The position numbers were made by a program, and so were the translations under genes. Shown in pieces: positions 55,972 to 64,000 of a stretch of 64,000 nt of DNA (positions are counted from its first letter, which is position 1; each line of letters begins with the position of its first letter). This stretch comes from Aureimonas glaciei (GTDB lineage Bacteria > Pseudomonadota > Alphaproteobacteria > Rhizobiales > Rhizobiaceae), in the NCBI RefSeq assembly GCF_014643375.1, contig NZ_BMJJ01000008.1, positions 62,001 through 126,000 of the forward strand, in the 5' to 3' direction. The notes beneath the pieces are model-generated. The model was not told the DNA's origin. It did not search any database and was given only the letters and a program-made list of their open reading frames with translations.

Positions 55972-56867
55972 GCGTCCTTGCCGCCCCCTCCCGCCCCCGC
56001 TCCGACGGCAAGACCCTGCCGATCCTCGTCGTCGTCGCGGCCATCCTCGTTCTCTGGTACGCCGCGGCCGTGCCGATGAACTGGCAGACGACCGTCGACC
56101 GTCTCGAGCGCGCGGGCACGGAAACGACGACCGCCCAGACCATCGCCGCGACCTGGGCGGCGGAGCGGCCGGTGCTGCCGGCGCCGCACCAGATCGTGGC
56201 GGAGATCTGGAAGACGACGGCGATGGTCAAGCCGACCTCGCCGCGCTCGCTCCTCTTCCATGGCTGGGTGACGCTGTCCTCGACGCTCGTCGGCTTCGTC
56301 ATCGGCACGGCACTCGGCGCCTTGCTCGCCGTCGGCATCGTCCATTCGCGCACGCTCGACAAGAGCCTGATGCCCTGGATCATCACCTCGCAGACCATTC
56401 CGATCCTCGCCGTGGCGCCGATGGTGATCGTCGTCCTGAATTCAGTCGGCATCCAGGGCCTGTTCCCGAAGGCGGTGATCTCGACCTACCTGTCCTTCTT
56501 CCCGGTTGCGGTCGGCATGGTGAAGGGGCTGCGCTCGCCCGATGTCCTGCAACTCGACCTGATGCGCACCTACGGCGCCAGCGGCCGCCAGGTGCTGGCG
56601 AAGCTGCGGATGCCGGCCTCGCTGCCCTTCCTCTTCGCCTCGATGAAGATCGCGGTGGCGGCGGCTCTCGTCGGCGCGATCGTCGGCGAATTGCCGACGG
56701 GCGCGGTCGCCGGCCTCGGGGCGCGGCTCCTGGCCGGCTCCTATTACGGCCAGACGATCCAGATCTGGTCGGCGCTGGTGGTGGCCGCGGCGATGGCGGG
56801 GGCGCTCGTCGGGCTGGTCTCGCTCGGCGAGCGATGGATCCTCAGGCGCATGGGGGCGCTGCGATGA
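55968..56867 (+). CDS. ABC transporter permease, first of two
   Basis: 299-aa inner-membrane permease of the binding-protein-dependent type. About six helices in the C-terminal 200 residues and the conserved EAA-like loop MRTYGASGRQVLAKLRMPASLPFLF. The start is GTG 55968, overlapping the DUF559 stop by 3 nt, with its ribosome site inside repeat B. If the repeat unit is an insertion, the original N-terminus could have been altered. It overlaps the next permease by 4 nt. Confidence 0.91.
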   Translation: MSVLAAPSRPRSDGKTLPILVVVAAILVLWYAAAVPMNWQTTVDRLERAGTETTTAQTIAATWAAERPVLPAPHQIVAEIWKTTAMVKPTSPRSLLFHGWVTLSSTLVGFVIGTALGALLAVGIVHSRTLDKSLMPWIITSQTIPILAVAPMVIVVLNSVGIQGLFPKAVISTYLSFFPVAVGMVKGLRSPDVLQLDLMRTYGASGRQVLAKLRMPASLPFLFASMKIAVAAALVGAIVGELPTGAVAGLGARLLAGSYYGQTIQIWSALVVAAAMAGALVGLVSLGERWILRRMGALR

Positions 56868-57829
56868 CGGCCGCCGTCCGCCTGCTGCGGCAGGGCCTCG
56901 TTCTTCCCGCGCTTCTCGCCACGGTCGGTGCCGGCGTGCTCCTCGCCTCGCTGCGGGAAGGGGCCGTCGGCCCCGGCTTCTGGCTGCTGGTGGTCGTCGT
57001 CTGGCTGGTGGCCTGGCAGTTGACGGCGCGTCTGTCGGCCCTTTCGCCCGCTACCCCGACGGCGCGGATGCTGGCCAATCTCGCCGTGCCCATCGTCTTC
57101 GGGCTGACGCTGCTCCTGCTCTGGGAGTGCCTGGTGCGCGGGCTCGGCGTGCCGTCGGTGCTGCTGCCGCCGCCTTCCGCGATCGGGGCGCGAATCGCCG
57201 GCTCGCTGCCGATCCTTTGGGCCGATTTCGCCCAGACGTTTCTGAAGGCCGTCCTCGCGGGCTATGTCCTCGGCTGCGGCGCGGGCTTTCTCGCCGCGCT
57301 TCTCATCGACCGCTCGTCCTTCCTCCGGCGCGGCCTTCTGCCGGTCGCCAATCTCGCCTCTGCCTTGCCGATCGTCGGCGTGGCGCCGATCATGGTGATG
57401 TGGTTCGGCTTCGACTGGCCGTCGAAGGCGGCGGTCGTGGTGGTGATGACCTTCTTCCCGATGCTGGTGAACACCCTGGCGGGGCTTTCGGCCGCCGGAT
57501 CCATGGAGCGCGACCTGATGCGCACCTATGCCGCCGGGCACGGGGCGACGCTTCTGAAGCTGCGGCTGCCGGCTGCCATGCCCTTCATTTTTAACGCCCT
57601 GAAGATCAATTCGACGCTCGCCCTCATCGGCGCCATCGTGGCGGAGTTCTTCGGCACGCCGATCGTCGGCATGGGGTTTCGCATCTCGGCCGAGATCGGG
57701 CGGATGAACACCGACATGGTCTGGGCCGAGATCACCGTCGCGGCCCTGGCGGGGTCCTTGAGCTACGGCCTGCTGGCGCTCGCCGAGCGCACTGTAACCT
57801 TCTGGCATCCGTCCTACCGGCGTGCATGA
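56864..57829 (+). CDS. ABC transporter permease, second of two
   Basis: 321-aa permease paralogous to its neighbour. Two extra N-terminal helices precede the six-helix core, and the coupling loop reads MRTYAAGHGATLLKLRLPAAMPFIF. It starts by ATGA overlap at 56864. Two distinct permeases imply a heterodimeric membrane domain working with the ATPase at 54002 and the binding protein at 57863. Confidence 0.92.
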   Translation: MTAAVRLLRQGLVLPALLATVGAGVLLASLREGAVGPGFWLLVVVVWLVAWQLTARLSALSPATPTARMLANLAVPIVFGLTLLLLWECLVRGLGVPSVLLPPPSAIGARIAGSLPILWADFAQTFLKAVLAGYVLGCGAGFLAALLIDRSSFLRRGLLPVANLASALPIVGVAPIMVMWFGFDWPSKAAVVVVMTFFPMLVNTLAGLSAAGSMERDLMRTYAAGHGATLLKLRLPAAMPFIFNALKINSTLALIGAIVAEFFGTPIVGMGFRISAEIGRMNTDMVWAEITVAALAGSLSYGLLALAERTVTFWHPSYRRA

Positions 57830-57862
57830 TGGGACACCGCAACCGATGAGGAGACGACGGGC

Positions 57863-58846
57863 ATGAAGAAATTCGTTCTGGCGGGGATGGCCCTCGCACT
57901 GGCAGCCTCGACGGGCGCGGCGTTTGCCGCCGACCCCCTGACGCTGCAGCTGAAATGGGTCGCGCAGGCGCAGTTCGCGGGCTACTTTGTCGCCAAGGAA
58001 AAGGGTTTTTACGACGAGGCCGGGCTCGACGTGACGATCAAGCCGGGCGGACCGGACGTGGCGCCGGCGCAGGTGCTGGCGGGCGGCGGTGCCGACGTCA
58101 TCATCGACTGGATGCCGTCGGCGCTGGCGGCGCGCGAAAAGGGCCTGCCGCTGGTCAACATCGCCCAGCCCTTCGCCAAGTCAGGCCTGATGCTGACCTG
58201 CCGCAAGGAGACCGGGATCGCCTCGCCGGCCGACTTCAAGGGCAAGACGCTCGGCGTCTGGTTCTCCGGCAACGAGTATCCGTTCCTCTCCTGGATGTCG
58301 AAGCTCGGCCTCAAGACCGATGGCGGTCCGGAGGGCGTCACGGTGATCAAGCAGGGCTTCAATGTCGACCCGCTGATCCAGAAGCAGGCCGACTGCATCT
58401 CCACCATGACCTACAATGAATACGGCCAGGTGCTCGATGCCGGCTTGAAGCCGGAGGACCTCGTCGTCTTCAAATACGAGGAGCAAGGCGTCGCCACGCT
58501 GGAGGACGGTCTCTACACGCTGGAATCGACGCTGAAGGACCCCGCCAATGTCGACAGGCTCGCCCGCTTCGTCGGCGCCTCGATGAAGGGCTGGCAGTAT
58601 GCCGGCGAGCATCCTGACGAAGCCGCCGAGATCGTCATCGACAACGACACGACCGGCGCGCAGACACTCGAGCACCAGACCTTCATGATGGGCGAGATCG
58701 CCAAGCTGCTCGGCACCAGCGCCACGCTCGACACGGCGGCGGCCGAGAACACGGTGGCGGTGCTGCTCGGCGGCGGTTCGGACCCGGTCATCACGAAGAA
58801 GCCGGAAGGCGCCTGGACGAGCGCCGTGACCGACGCGGTGAAATAG
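57863..58846 (+). CDS. NMT1/THI5-like periplasmic binding protein, probably for pyrimidines
   Basis: 327-aa secreted binding protein: signal peptide of about 22 residues ending AFA-A, then the NMT1/THI5 signature LQLKWVAQAQFAGYFVAKEKGFY and GGPDVAPAQVLAGG. Four Cys are present (two around CRKETG and QADCIS, others absent). The family binds pyrimidines, hydroxymethyl- or formylaminopyrimidine, or sulfonates. Location directly after a RutR-linked pyrimidine pathway, and lack of a TPP riboswitch upstream of the operon, favour a nucleobase or derivative over thiamine salvage. That assignment is inference. Confidence 0.9.
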   Translation: MKKFVLAGMALALAASTGAAFAADPLTLQLKWVAQAQFAGYFVAKEKGFYDEAGLDVTIKPGGPDVAPAQVLAGGGADVIIDWMPSALAAREKGLPLVNIAQPFAKSGLMLTCRKETGIASPADFKGKTLGVWFSGNEYPFLSWMSKLGLKTDGGPEGVTVIKQGFNVDPLIQKQADCISTMTYNEYGQVLDAGLKPEDLVVFKYEEQGVATLEDGLYTLESTLKDPANVDRLARFVGASMKGWQYAGEHPDEAAEIVIDNDTTGAQTLEHQTFMMGEIAKLLGTSATLDTAAAENTVAVLLGGGSDPVITKKPEGAWTSAVTDAVK

Positions 58847-58855
58847 GCGAACGCG

Positions 58856-58878
58856 GACGTCGCCGGTCCGGCGGCGTC
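58856..58878. terminator. Hairpin between convergent ABC binding-protein and fliI genes
   Basis: GACGTCGCCG and CGGCGGCGTC can pair over ten positions with one G-T wobble around a 3-nt loop, in the 51-nt gap between converging stops. There is no T-run on either side, so its terminator role is tentative. Confidence 0.4.
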
Positions 58879-58897
58879 CCTGTCCGGCCGTGGCGGC

Positions 58898-60247
58898 TCA
58901 GGCCGCCGCGGCTGCGCCGGCCGGTGCCATGGCCTGCTTCAGGCGCTTCGACAACTCGTCGAAGGGCTCGGCCGTGACCGCGTCCGTCGGGTTCTGGACG
59001 AGGCTGGCGTAAAGATGCGGCACGAGGTCGACGGCCTGGTCGAGCGTCGCGTCGCTGCCCCGCTGGTAGCCGCCGAGCAGGCGCAGGTCGCGCGTGTCCT
59101 CGAAGCGCGCGATCATCGCCCGCAGCCGCAGCACCAGTTCGCGCTCCTGCGGATTCCAGGAGAGGTCGGCGAGGCGCGAGATCGATTTCAACACGTCGAT
59201 GGCGGGAAAGCGGCCTTGCTCGGCGATCGTCCGGTCGAGCACGATATGGCCGTCGAGCGTGCCGCGGATGGCGTCGGCGATCGGTTCGTTATGGTCGTCG
59301 CCGTCGACCAGCACGGCGAAGATGCCAGTGATCGTGCCGGTGCCTTCGGGGCCGGGGCCGGCGCGTTCGAGCAGGCGCGGCAGGTCGGAAAACACGCTCG
59401 GCGGATAGCCGCGGGCGACCGGCGGCTCGCCGGCGGCGAGCGCGACGTCGCGCGCGGCGTGCGCGAGACGCGTCACCGAATCGACGATCAACAGCACGCT
59501 CTCGCCGAGGTCACGAAAATACTCGGCGATCGACATCGCCGTCTTCGGCGCGAGGCGCCGCATCATCGGGCTCTCGTCGCCGGTGGCGACGACGGTGACG
59601 ACCCTTGTGAGGTCGTTCTGCATAGTCTCTTCGAGAAATTCGCGCACCTCGCGGCCGCGCTCGCCGACGAGCGCGACGACGACGGTGTCGAACCCCTTGG
59701 CACGCGCCAGCATGCCCATCAGCGTCGACTTGCCGACGCCCGACCCCGCGAAGATGCCGAGGCGCTGGCCCTTGATGATCGGGGTGAAAATGTCGATGGC
59801 GCGCACGGAAGTGGCGACCGGCTCGCGGATGCGGCCGCGCTTCATCGCGGCGTCCGGCAAAGTGTCCGCGATCAGCTCGCGCGGGCCCTGTTCGAGGGGG
59901 CCGAGGCCGTCGCAGGGGCGGCCGAAGGCGTCGACGGTGCGGCCCTTCCAGCTGGTCGCGGGCGCGAGCGTCACCGGCCCGGTGCGCCAGGCGAGGTTGC
60001 GCACGCCGCTCTGGAAGCGCACAGCGAAGGGCTTGACGGTGGCGGCCTTCTCTTCGATGCGCACGACCTCGCCCAGCTCTTCGCCTTCCGGGCCGTTGGT
60101 GACGACGCAGTCGCCGAGGCGCACGAAAGGGGAGATTCCGGCGACGCGAAAGGCCTGCGGCGACACGTCGACGATGTGACCGGAAACGCGGATGCGGGGC
60201 GCGTCCAGCGCGCCTGTCTCGGGCTTCGGCCTCGGCGGAAGGATCAC
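58898..60247 (-). CDS. fliI: Flagellar export ATPase FliI
   Basis: 449-aa F1-beta-like hexameric ATPase of the flagellar type III export apparatus. Walker A is FAGSGVGKSTL, then GERGREVREF, the Walker B region VLLIVDSVTRLAHA and GYPPSVFSDLPRLLER, typical of FliI. The C-terminus is Ala-rich (PAGAAAAA). It shares a 4-nt overlap with flgF on the same strand, a gene order (flgF-fliI) characteristic of rhizobial flagellar clusters. Confidence 0.95.
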   Translation of the reverse strand: MILPPRPKPETGALDAPRIRVSGHIVDVSPQAFRVAGISPFVRLGDCVVTNGPEGEELGEVVRIEEKAATVKPFAVRFQSGVRNLAWRTGPVTLAPATSWKGRTVDAFGRPCDGLGPLEQGPRELIADTLPDAAMKRGRIREPVATSVRAIDIFTPIIKGQRLGIFAGSGVGKSTLMGMLARAKGFDTVVVALVGERGREVREFLEETMQNDLTRVVTVVATGDESPMMRRLAPKTAMSIAEYFRDLGESVLLIVDSVTRLAHAARDVALAAGEPPVARGYPPSVFSDLPRLLERAGPGPEGTGTITGIFAVLVDGDDHNEPIADAIRGTLDGHIVLDRTIAEQGRFPAIDVLKSISRLADLSWNPQERELVLRLRAMIARFEDTRDLRLLGGYQRGSDATLDQAVDLVPHLYASLVQNPTDAVTAEPFDELSKRLKQAMAPAGAAAAA

Positions 60248-60969
60248 GACTGCGATCCGAGCATCTGGACGGCCTTGTCGAGCGACTGCTCGGAGGTTTC
60301 GAGGAACCGCGCGGCGCTCTCGAACTGGCGCTGCACTTCGATCATGCGCGTCATTTCCAGGACCGGATTGACGTTCGAGCCTTCGGTAAAGCCCTGCATG
60401 ACATTGACGTCGGCGAAATCGACGACGGGCTGCGCCGGGCGATCGGGGACGACGCCGGAATTGCCGGCGCGCGACAGGTTGGCGCCGGCCGGCATCTGGA
60501 ACAGGCCGATGGCCGCGATCTGCGCGCCGCCTTGCGAGATCATGCCGTCGCGGCCGATGGACACGTTGCCGCCGCCGGGGTTCAGCTGGATCGGCGCCCC
60601 GCCGACATCGAGGACCGGCTTGCCGGTGAGCGACATCAGTTCGCCGGCGTCGTTCATCGTCATGCGGCCGTCACGGGTGTAGATCGGGCCGTTGCCGCCT
60701 TGCACCGCCATGAAGGCATCGCCGTTGATGGCCACGTCCATCGGATTGCCGGTCTGGGTCATCTCGCCGGTCCGGGTGGAGATGAAGGTCTCGCCCTCCG
60801 AGGCGAAGGCCACAGGCTCGGCGGCGGCATTGGACATATAGGAGGCAAACTTCACCTCGGTGGCCCGAAATCCGGCCGTGCGCGAGTTGGCGATGTTGTC
60901 GGCAATCGTGTTCAGGCGCTTTTCCATCGCGAGCTGGGCGGAAAGGGCAACCGGCAGGGACGTTTGCAT
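60244..60969 (-). CDS. flgF: Flagellar proximal rod protein FlgF
   Basis: 241-aa rod protein. The N-terminal [19 protein letters not shown] and [18 protein letters not shown] match the flagellar basal-body rod motif, the middle has NGDAFMAVQ and [16 protein letters not shown], and the C-terminal [13 protein letters not shown] and [12 protein letters not shown] complete the D0/D1 helices. ATG 60969 follows AAGGAAG at about 9 nt. The divergent promoter region to motA is 224 nt long. Confidence 0.93.
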   Translation of the reverse strand: MQTSLPVALSAQLAMEKRLNTIADNIANSRTAGFRATEVKFASYMSNAAAEPVAFASEGETFISTRTGEMTQTGNPMDVAINGDAFMAVQGGNGPIYTRDGRMTMNDAGELMSLTGKPVLDVGGAPIQLNPGGGNVSIGRDGMISQGGAQIAAIGLFQMPAGANLSRAGNSGVVPDRPAQPVVDFADVNVMQGFTEGSNVNPVLEMTRMIEVQRQFESAARFLETSEQSLDKAVQMLGSQS

Positions 60970-61193
60970 GGGACTTGCTTCCTTGGAGTCGGGGTCTTCG
61001 GACGATCGGCCCGCTACCGCGGAAGGGCGGTGGACGGTGCCGCGGCGTGGCTCCTTCGAGCGTCGCCCGGGCATCGCCCGTCGCCGGGGAAACATCGGCA
61101 TTCTGGCTTGTGCCAGCCTGTCCCAAAACACCGTCAGGCTCGCACAAGTCGCTGTCCATAGTTACCGAAGGACAGCGGAAAAAGGGTCGTCCC

Positions 61194-62063
61194 ATGGGTA
61201 TCGTTCTAGGCTTGATCATTACGATCGGTTGCGTTCTCGGCGGCTATATTGCCGGTGGCGGCCATCTCGACGTGCTCTGGCAGCCTTACGAGCTGATCAT
61301 CATCCTCGGGGCCGCGCTCGGAACCTTCCTGATCGCCAATCCGATGAAGGTCGTCAAAGACACCGGCAAGGCCATCATGGAAGCCTTCAAGGATCAGGTT
61401 CCCAAGCAGAAGGACTATCTCAGCCTTCTCAGCCTCCTGCATTCGCTGATGCGCGAAATGCGCTCCAAGCCTCGCAGCGAGGTCGAAGAGCATGTCGACA
61501 ATCCGACGGAGTCGGCGATCTTCACGGCCTATCCTTTGATCATGAAGGACAAGGCGATGATGAACTTCGTGTGCGACTACTGCCGCCTGATCATCATCGG
61601 CAATGTGCGCTCGCACGAAATCGAGTCCCTGATGGACGAAGAGATCCAGACCGTCACCCGCGACTCGATGAAGCCCAAGGGCGCGCTTCAAGATGTTGCC
61701 GACGGACTGCCGGCGCTGGGCATCGTCGCCGCCGTTCTCGGCATCGTGCATGCCATGGGCGCCCTCGACCAGTCGCCGGAAATCCTCGGCCATCTGATCG
61801 GCGCCGCGCTCGTCGGCACCTTCGCCGGCATCTTCTTCGCCTACGGCGTGTTCGGCCCGATCGCCGCCAAGGTGAAGGGCGTGCGCGAGAAGCAGCTGCG
61901 CCGCTACATCATCGTCAAGCAGACGCTGATCGCCTACATCAACGGCGCCATGCCCCAGGTCGCGCTGGAATACGGACGCAAGACGATCTCGGCCTATGAC
62001 AGGCCGACGATCGACCAGGTCGAAGCCGAGACGATCGGCGGCGGCTCGGCCCAGGCCGCCTAA
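61194..62063 (+). CDS. motA: Flagellar motor stator protein MotA
   Basis: 289-aa proton-channel stator subunit with four membrane segments: N-terminal [38 protein letters not shown], and the later [23 protein letters not shown] and [20 protein letters not shown] long cytoplasmic loop carries the conserved charged residues that touch FliG. motB is not within the window, and in rhizobia it is often encoded separately. ATG 61194 is the start of the first helix. fliM follows 15 nt downstream. Confidence 0.95.
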   Translation: MGIVLGLIITIGCVLGGYIAGGGHLDVLWQPYELIIILGAALGTFLIANPMKVVKDTGKAIMEAFKDQVPKQKDYLSLLSLLHSLMREMRSKPRSEVEEHVDNPTESAIFTAYPLIMKDKAMMNFVCDYCRLIIIGNVRSHEIESLMDEEIQTVTRDSMKPKGALQDVADGLPALGIVAAVLGIVHAMGALDQSPEILGHLIGAALVGTFAGIFFAYGVFGPIAAKVKGVREKQLRRYIIVKQTLIAYINGAMPQVALEYGRKTISAYDRPTIDQVEAETIGGGSAQAA

Positions 62064-62078
62064 GGGAGCCGGAATACC

Positions 62079-63014
62079 ATGGCCATGACAGCCGAAAAGA
62101 ACATCGAATCACAACTGCGCTCCGCCGCCAAGATCGAGCCGGACCGCCTGCCGCGCCTGAAGCTGATCGCCGCCGACTGGGCCGCCGCCGCTCAGGACAG
62201 CCTGAACGAGATCTACGCCTCGCCCGTCGAAATCGAGTTCGTCGGCGTCTCGAGCCTGGCCTTCGCCAGCGCCGCCGGCGACCTTCAGGCGGCCGCCTCG
62301 GTAACGCTCATCCGCTCGCCGAAATGGCGCGAAATCGGCTTTGCCATCGCCGATCTGCGCCTGGCCGACACGATCGTCGAGGCCGTGTTCGGGGGCAATG
62401 GCGATTCCGCTATCGGGCCGCCCCGGCCGATCAGCAAGCTCGACCGGCGCTTCATCGATCTGGCGCTGTCCACCGTGATCAACGCCGCCAACAAGGTCTT
62501 CGCGCCGGTCGCCCCGCTGGACATGGTCGACGACCGGGTGCTCCACACCGCGATCCTGCCGCAGCTCGAGGAAGTCCTGACGAAGGAGAACGTCGCCTTC
62601 GTCGACTTCGCCTTCAAGATCTCCATCGGCAACCATGCCAGCACGTTGCGCTTCGCCCTGCCCGAGCGCGCGCTGTCGGTGCATCGGCGCAAGCTGACGA
62701 TCGTTCCCGAGAGCGCGCCGCTGATGGCCGACGAGGCCTGGGCGCGCGACATCACCGAAGGCCTGCAGCTGGCCGATCTCGAGATCCGCGCGCTGCTCGA
62801 CGAAAAGCAGATCACCCTTGGCGACGTCGCCCGCTTCACGCTCGGCCAGACGATCGTCCTCGATGCCACGACCGACAGCCTTCTCATCATCGAATGCGAG
62901 GAGCAGCGGCTGTTCCGCGGGCGCATGGGGCGGTCCCACGATTCCTACGTGGTCCGCATCGAAGAGAAGATCGATCCAACCGAGGAGTTCATCGATGACA
63001 TCCTATCTGATTGA
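62079..63014 (+). CDS. fliM: Flagellar motor switch protein FliM
   Basis: 311-aa C-ring component. The middle (CheC-like) domain and the C-terminal SpoA (FliMN) domain, with GDVARFTLGQTIVLDATTD and ECEEQRLFRGRMGRSHDSYVVRIEE, are recognisable. The N-terminus is divergent from enterobacterial FliM and lacks an obvious LSQxEIDALL CheY-binding peptide, as is usual for rhizobial FliM. Its 3' end overlaps the next gene by 20 nt. Confidence 0.9.
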   Translation: MAMTAEKNIESQLRSAAKIEPDRLPRLKLIAADWAAAAQDSLNEIYASPVEIEFVGVSSLAFASAAGDLQAAASVTLIRSPKWREIGFAIADLRLADTIVEAVFGGNGDSAIGPPRPISKLDRRFIDLALSTVINAANKVFAPVAPLDMVDDRVLHTAILPQLEEVLTKENVAFVDFAFKISIGNHASTLRFALPERALSVHRRKLTIVPESAPLMADEAWARDITEGLQLADLEIRALLDEKQITLGDVARFTLGQTIVLDATTDSLLIIECEEQRLFRGRMGRSHDSYVVRIEEKIDPTEEFIDDILSD

Positions 63015-63396
63015 TTTCGTCCTGATATCGGCCCTCGTCTTCACCAGCTGGCGGGTCGGCATGATGGTGCGCGAACTGCGCAAGCTGCGCAGCGAGGAAT
63101 CCAGCTTCCACCGCAGCCTTCAGGATGCCGATGCCGCGATCAACCGCGCCGCCCACGCCGTGGTGATGCTGCGCAGCGAGGGCGTTGCGACGCTCAATGC
63201 CCTGCAGGCGGCGATCGACGACGCGCGCGAGCTGTCGGGCATGCTGGACGACTCGGTCCGGGTGGCCGAGACGCGCCTTTCCGTCGCCAATGACGGTCGC
63301 CGCGACGCGCCCCTGGCCGCGGCCGCACCGACGCAGGAAAACTGGCTGACGCTGATCGAGTCACGCCTCGCATCAGCCTCGCCCGCTAATCGTTGA
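62995..63396 (+). CDS. DUF6468-like flagellar accessory protein
   Basis: 133-aa protein with one N-terminal membrane segment (LIDFVLISALVFTSWRVG) followed by a long helix with heptad-like hydrophobics (LRKLRSEESSFHRSLQDADAAI and onward) and a polar C-terminus. This gene position between fliM and fliN, overlapping fliM by 20 nt, is conserved in related flagellar clusters where it carries the DUF6468 label. The function is unknown; the membrane-anchored coiled coil suggests a structural or assembly role at the motor. The 109-nt gap to fliN shows no gene. Confidence 0.75.
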   Translation: MTSYLIDFVLISALVFTSWRVGMMVRELRKLRSEESSFHRSLQDADAAINRAAHAVVMLRSEGVATLNALQAAIDDARELSGMLDDSVRVAETRLSVANDGRRDAPLAAAAPTQENWLTLIESRLASASPANR

Positions 63397-63505
63397 TTCA
63401 CAAGGCGCTGCAGCCGCTTCGGCCCGATGGGCCAAGGGGCGCGAGCCGACAGTTGCAGCGGCCGTTTCGAACCAGACCGGCCATACCAGACAGGGAGATC
63501 CGATC

Positions 63506-63952
63506 ATGATTGATGACGACGAGGCGGACGTGATGGATGCCGGCATCATGGAGACGGACGACATCGAGGGCAGCGAGTTCGAGGCCCCCGCCTTCGACGC
63601 CGCCGACGAACTGGAATCCTCCGCCGGCTTCGACGGCATGGACGACGGCGAGGCGGTGCAGGCCGAGGGCAAGCCCGACCTCAACCTCATCATGGACATT
63701 CCCGTCACCATGCAGGTGGTTCTGGGCAAGGCCGTCATGCCGGTCGCGAGCCTCGTGAAGCTCGGCCGCGGCGCCGTGGTCAAGCTCGACACCAGCATCG
63801 GCGACCCCGTCGACCTCATCGTCAACGGCCGGATCGTCGCGCGCGGCGAGGTCGTGGTCCTGGAGAACGAGGAATCGCGCTTCGGCATCACCTTGACCGA
63901 GATCGTTTCGCCCGGTGCGCGCCCCCAGCGTGCCAAGGCGTCGGCGGCCTGA
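63506..63952 (+). CDS. fliN: Flagellar motor switch protein FliN
   Basis: 148-aa C-ring protein. The C-terminal SpoA domain is clear: LIMDIPVTMQVVLGKAVMPVASLVKLGRGAVVKLD (split), GDPVDLIVNGRIVARGEVVV and FGITLTEIV. The N-terminal 55 residues are strikingly acidic (Asp/Glu-rich, DDDEADVMDAG...) and probably flexible. A GGGAG site precedes ATG 63506. Confidence 0.93.
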   Translation: MIDDDEADVMDAGIMETDDIEGSEFEAPAFDAADELESSAGFDGMDDGEAVQAEGKPDLNLIMDIPVTMQVVLGKAVMPVASLVKLGRGAVVKLDTSIGDPVDLIVNGRIVARGEVVVLENEESRFGITLTEIVSPGARPQRAKASAA

Positions 63953-63958
63953 TCCGTC

Positions 63959-64000
63959 ATGAGCTTTGCGAGCTATTCCGACATGGACGCTGACCGTGAT
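63959..64000 (+). CDS. Start of a flagellar gene, probably fliG (cut by the window)
   Basis: Fourteen codons beginning MSFASYSDMDADRD, starting at an ATG 7 nt after the fliN stop. In rhizobial clusters fliG follows fliN, which makes FliG the best guess, but nothing in these residues proves it. Confidence 0.45.
   Translation, partial: MSFASYSDMDADRD

Noticed and set aside
1-64000. CRISPR arrays, insertion sequences, prophage genes, tRNA or rRNA genes
   Set aside because: No regularly spaced repeats, transposase or integrase motifs, or cloverleaf/rRNA sequences were recognised on reading both strands. A tRNA scan would be needed to exclude a missed tRNA.

Overview
The window is high-GC chromosomal DNA from an alphaproteobacterium. 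A rhizobial-type flagellar block (fliI-flgF divergent from motA-fliM-DUF6468-fliN), a seven-gene Mrp antiporter, PQQ synthesis and an RutR-controlled reductive pyrimidine pathway point to the order Hyphomicrobiales, perhaps near Aureimonas/Aurantimonas. The family-level guess is inference from gene content. I saw no tRNA, rRNA, CRISPR array, transposase or phage gene.

Layout. 1-9.7 kb: the start of meaB (minus strand), the overlapping pqqABCDE operon, a repeat-bearing gap, corA, and mutAB for methylmalonyl-CoA mutase. 9.9-23 kb: mostly single housekeeping genes. These are a lipoprotein transglycosylase, an HWE histidine kinase, a DUF2267-like protein, an HerA-like DUF853 ATPase, a TM2 protein, an L,D-transpeptidase, a haloacid dehalogenase, a class IV aminotransferase, superoxide dismutase, two cytochromes c and oligopeptidase B. 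23-29 kb: mrpABCDEFG, with every junction overlapping. Its last gene runs 88 nt into the opposing cysQ. 29-42 kb: mixed metabolic and unknown-function genes, a UvrD-type helicase, a pyridine-nucleotide disulfide oxidoreductase and an MscS channel.

42-59 kb is the most coherent module: uptake and reductive degradation of pyrimidines. PreT/PreA reduce uracil or thymine, HydA opens the ring, an HyuC-type amidohydrolase removes the carbamoyl group, and an omega-aminotransferase transfers the amino group of beta-alanine. RutR lies in the middle, and RutR-like operators (TTGACCA half-sites) precede both preT and the aminotransferase. A two-permease ABC importer with an NMT1/THI5-like binding protein follows. 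Three things look inserted: a MazEF-type toxin-antitoxin pair fused by stop/start overlaps between the amidohydrolase and hydA; a small cupin; and a DUF559 nuclease gene flanked by 54-bp direct repeats inside the transporter operon. A GGDEF-EAL protein sits between preA and rutR.

59-64 kb: fliI and flgF on the minus strand, motA, fliM, a DUF6468-like gene and fliN on the plus strand, and the first codons of a gene that is probably fliG.

The most unusual structures are the repeat-bounded DUF559 cassette, whose repeats supply the ribosome-binding site both of the nuclease gene and of the gene after it, and the toxin-antitoxin pair translationally coupled into a catabolic operon.
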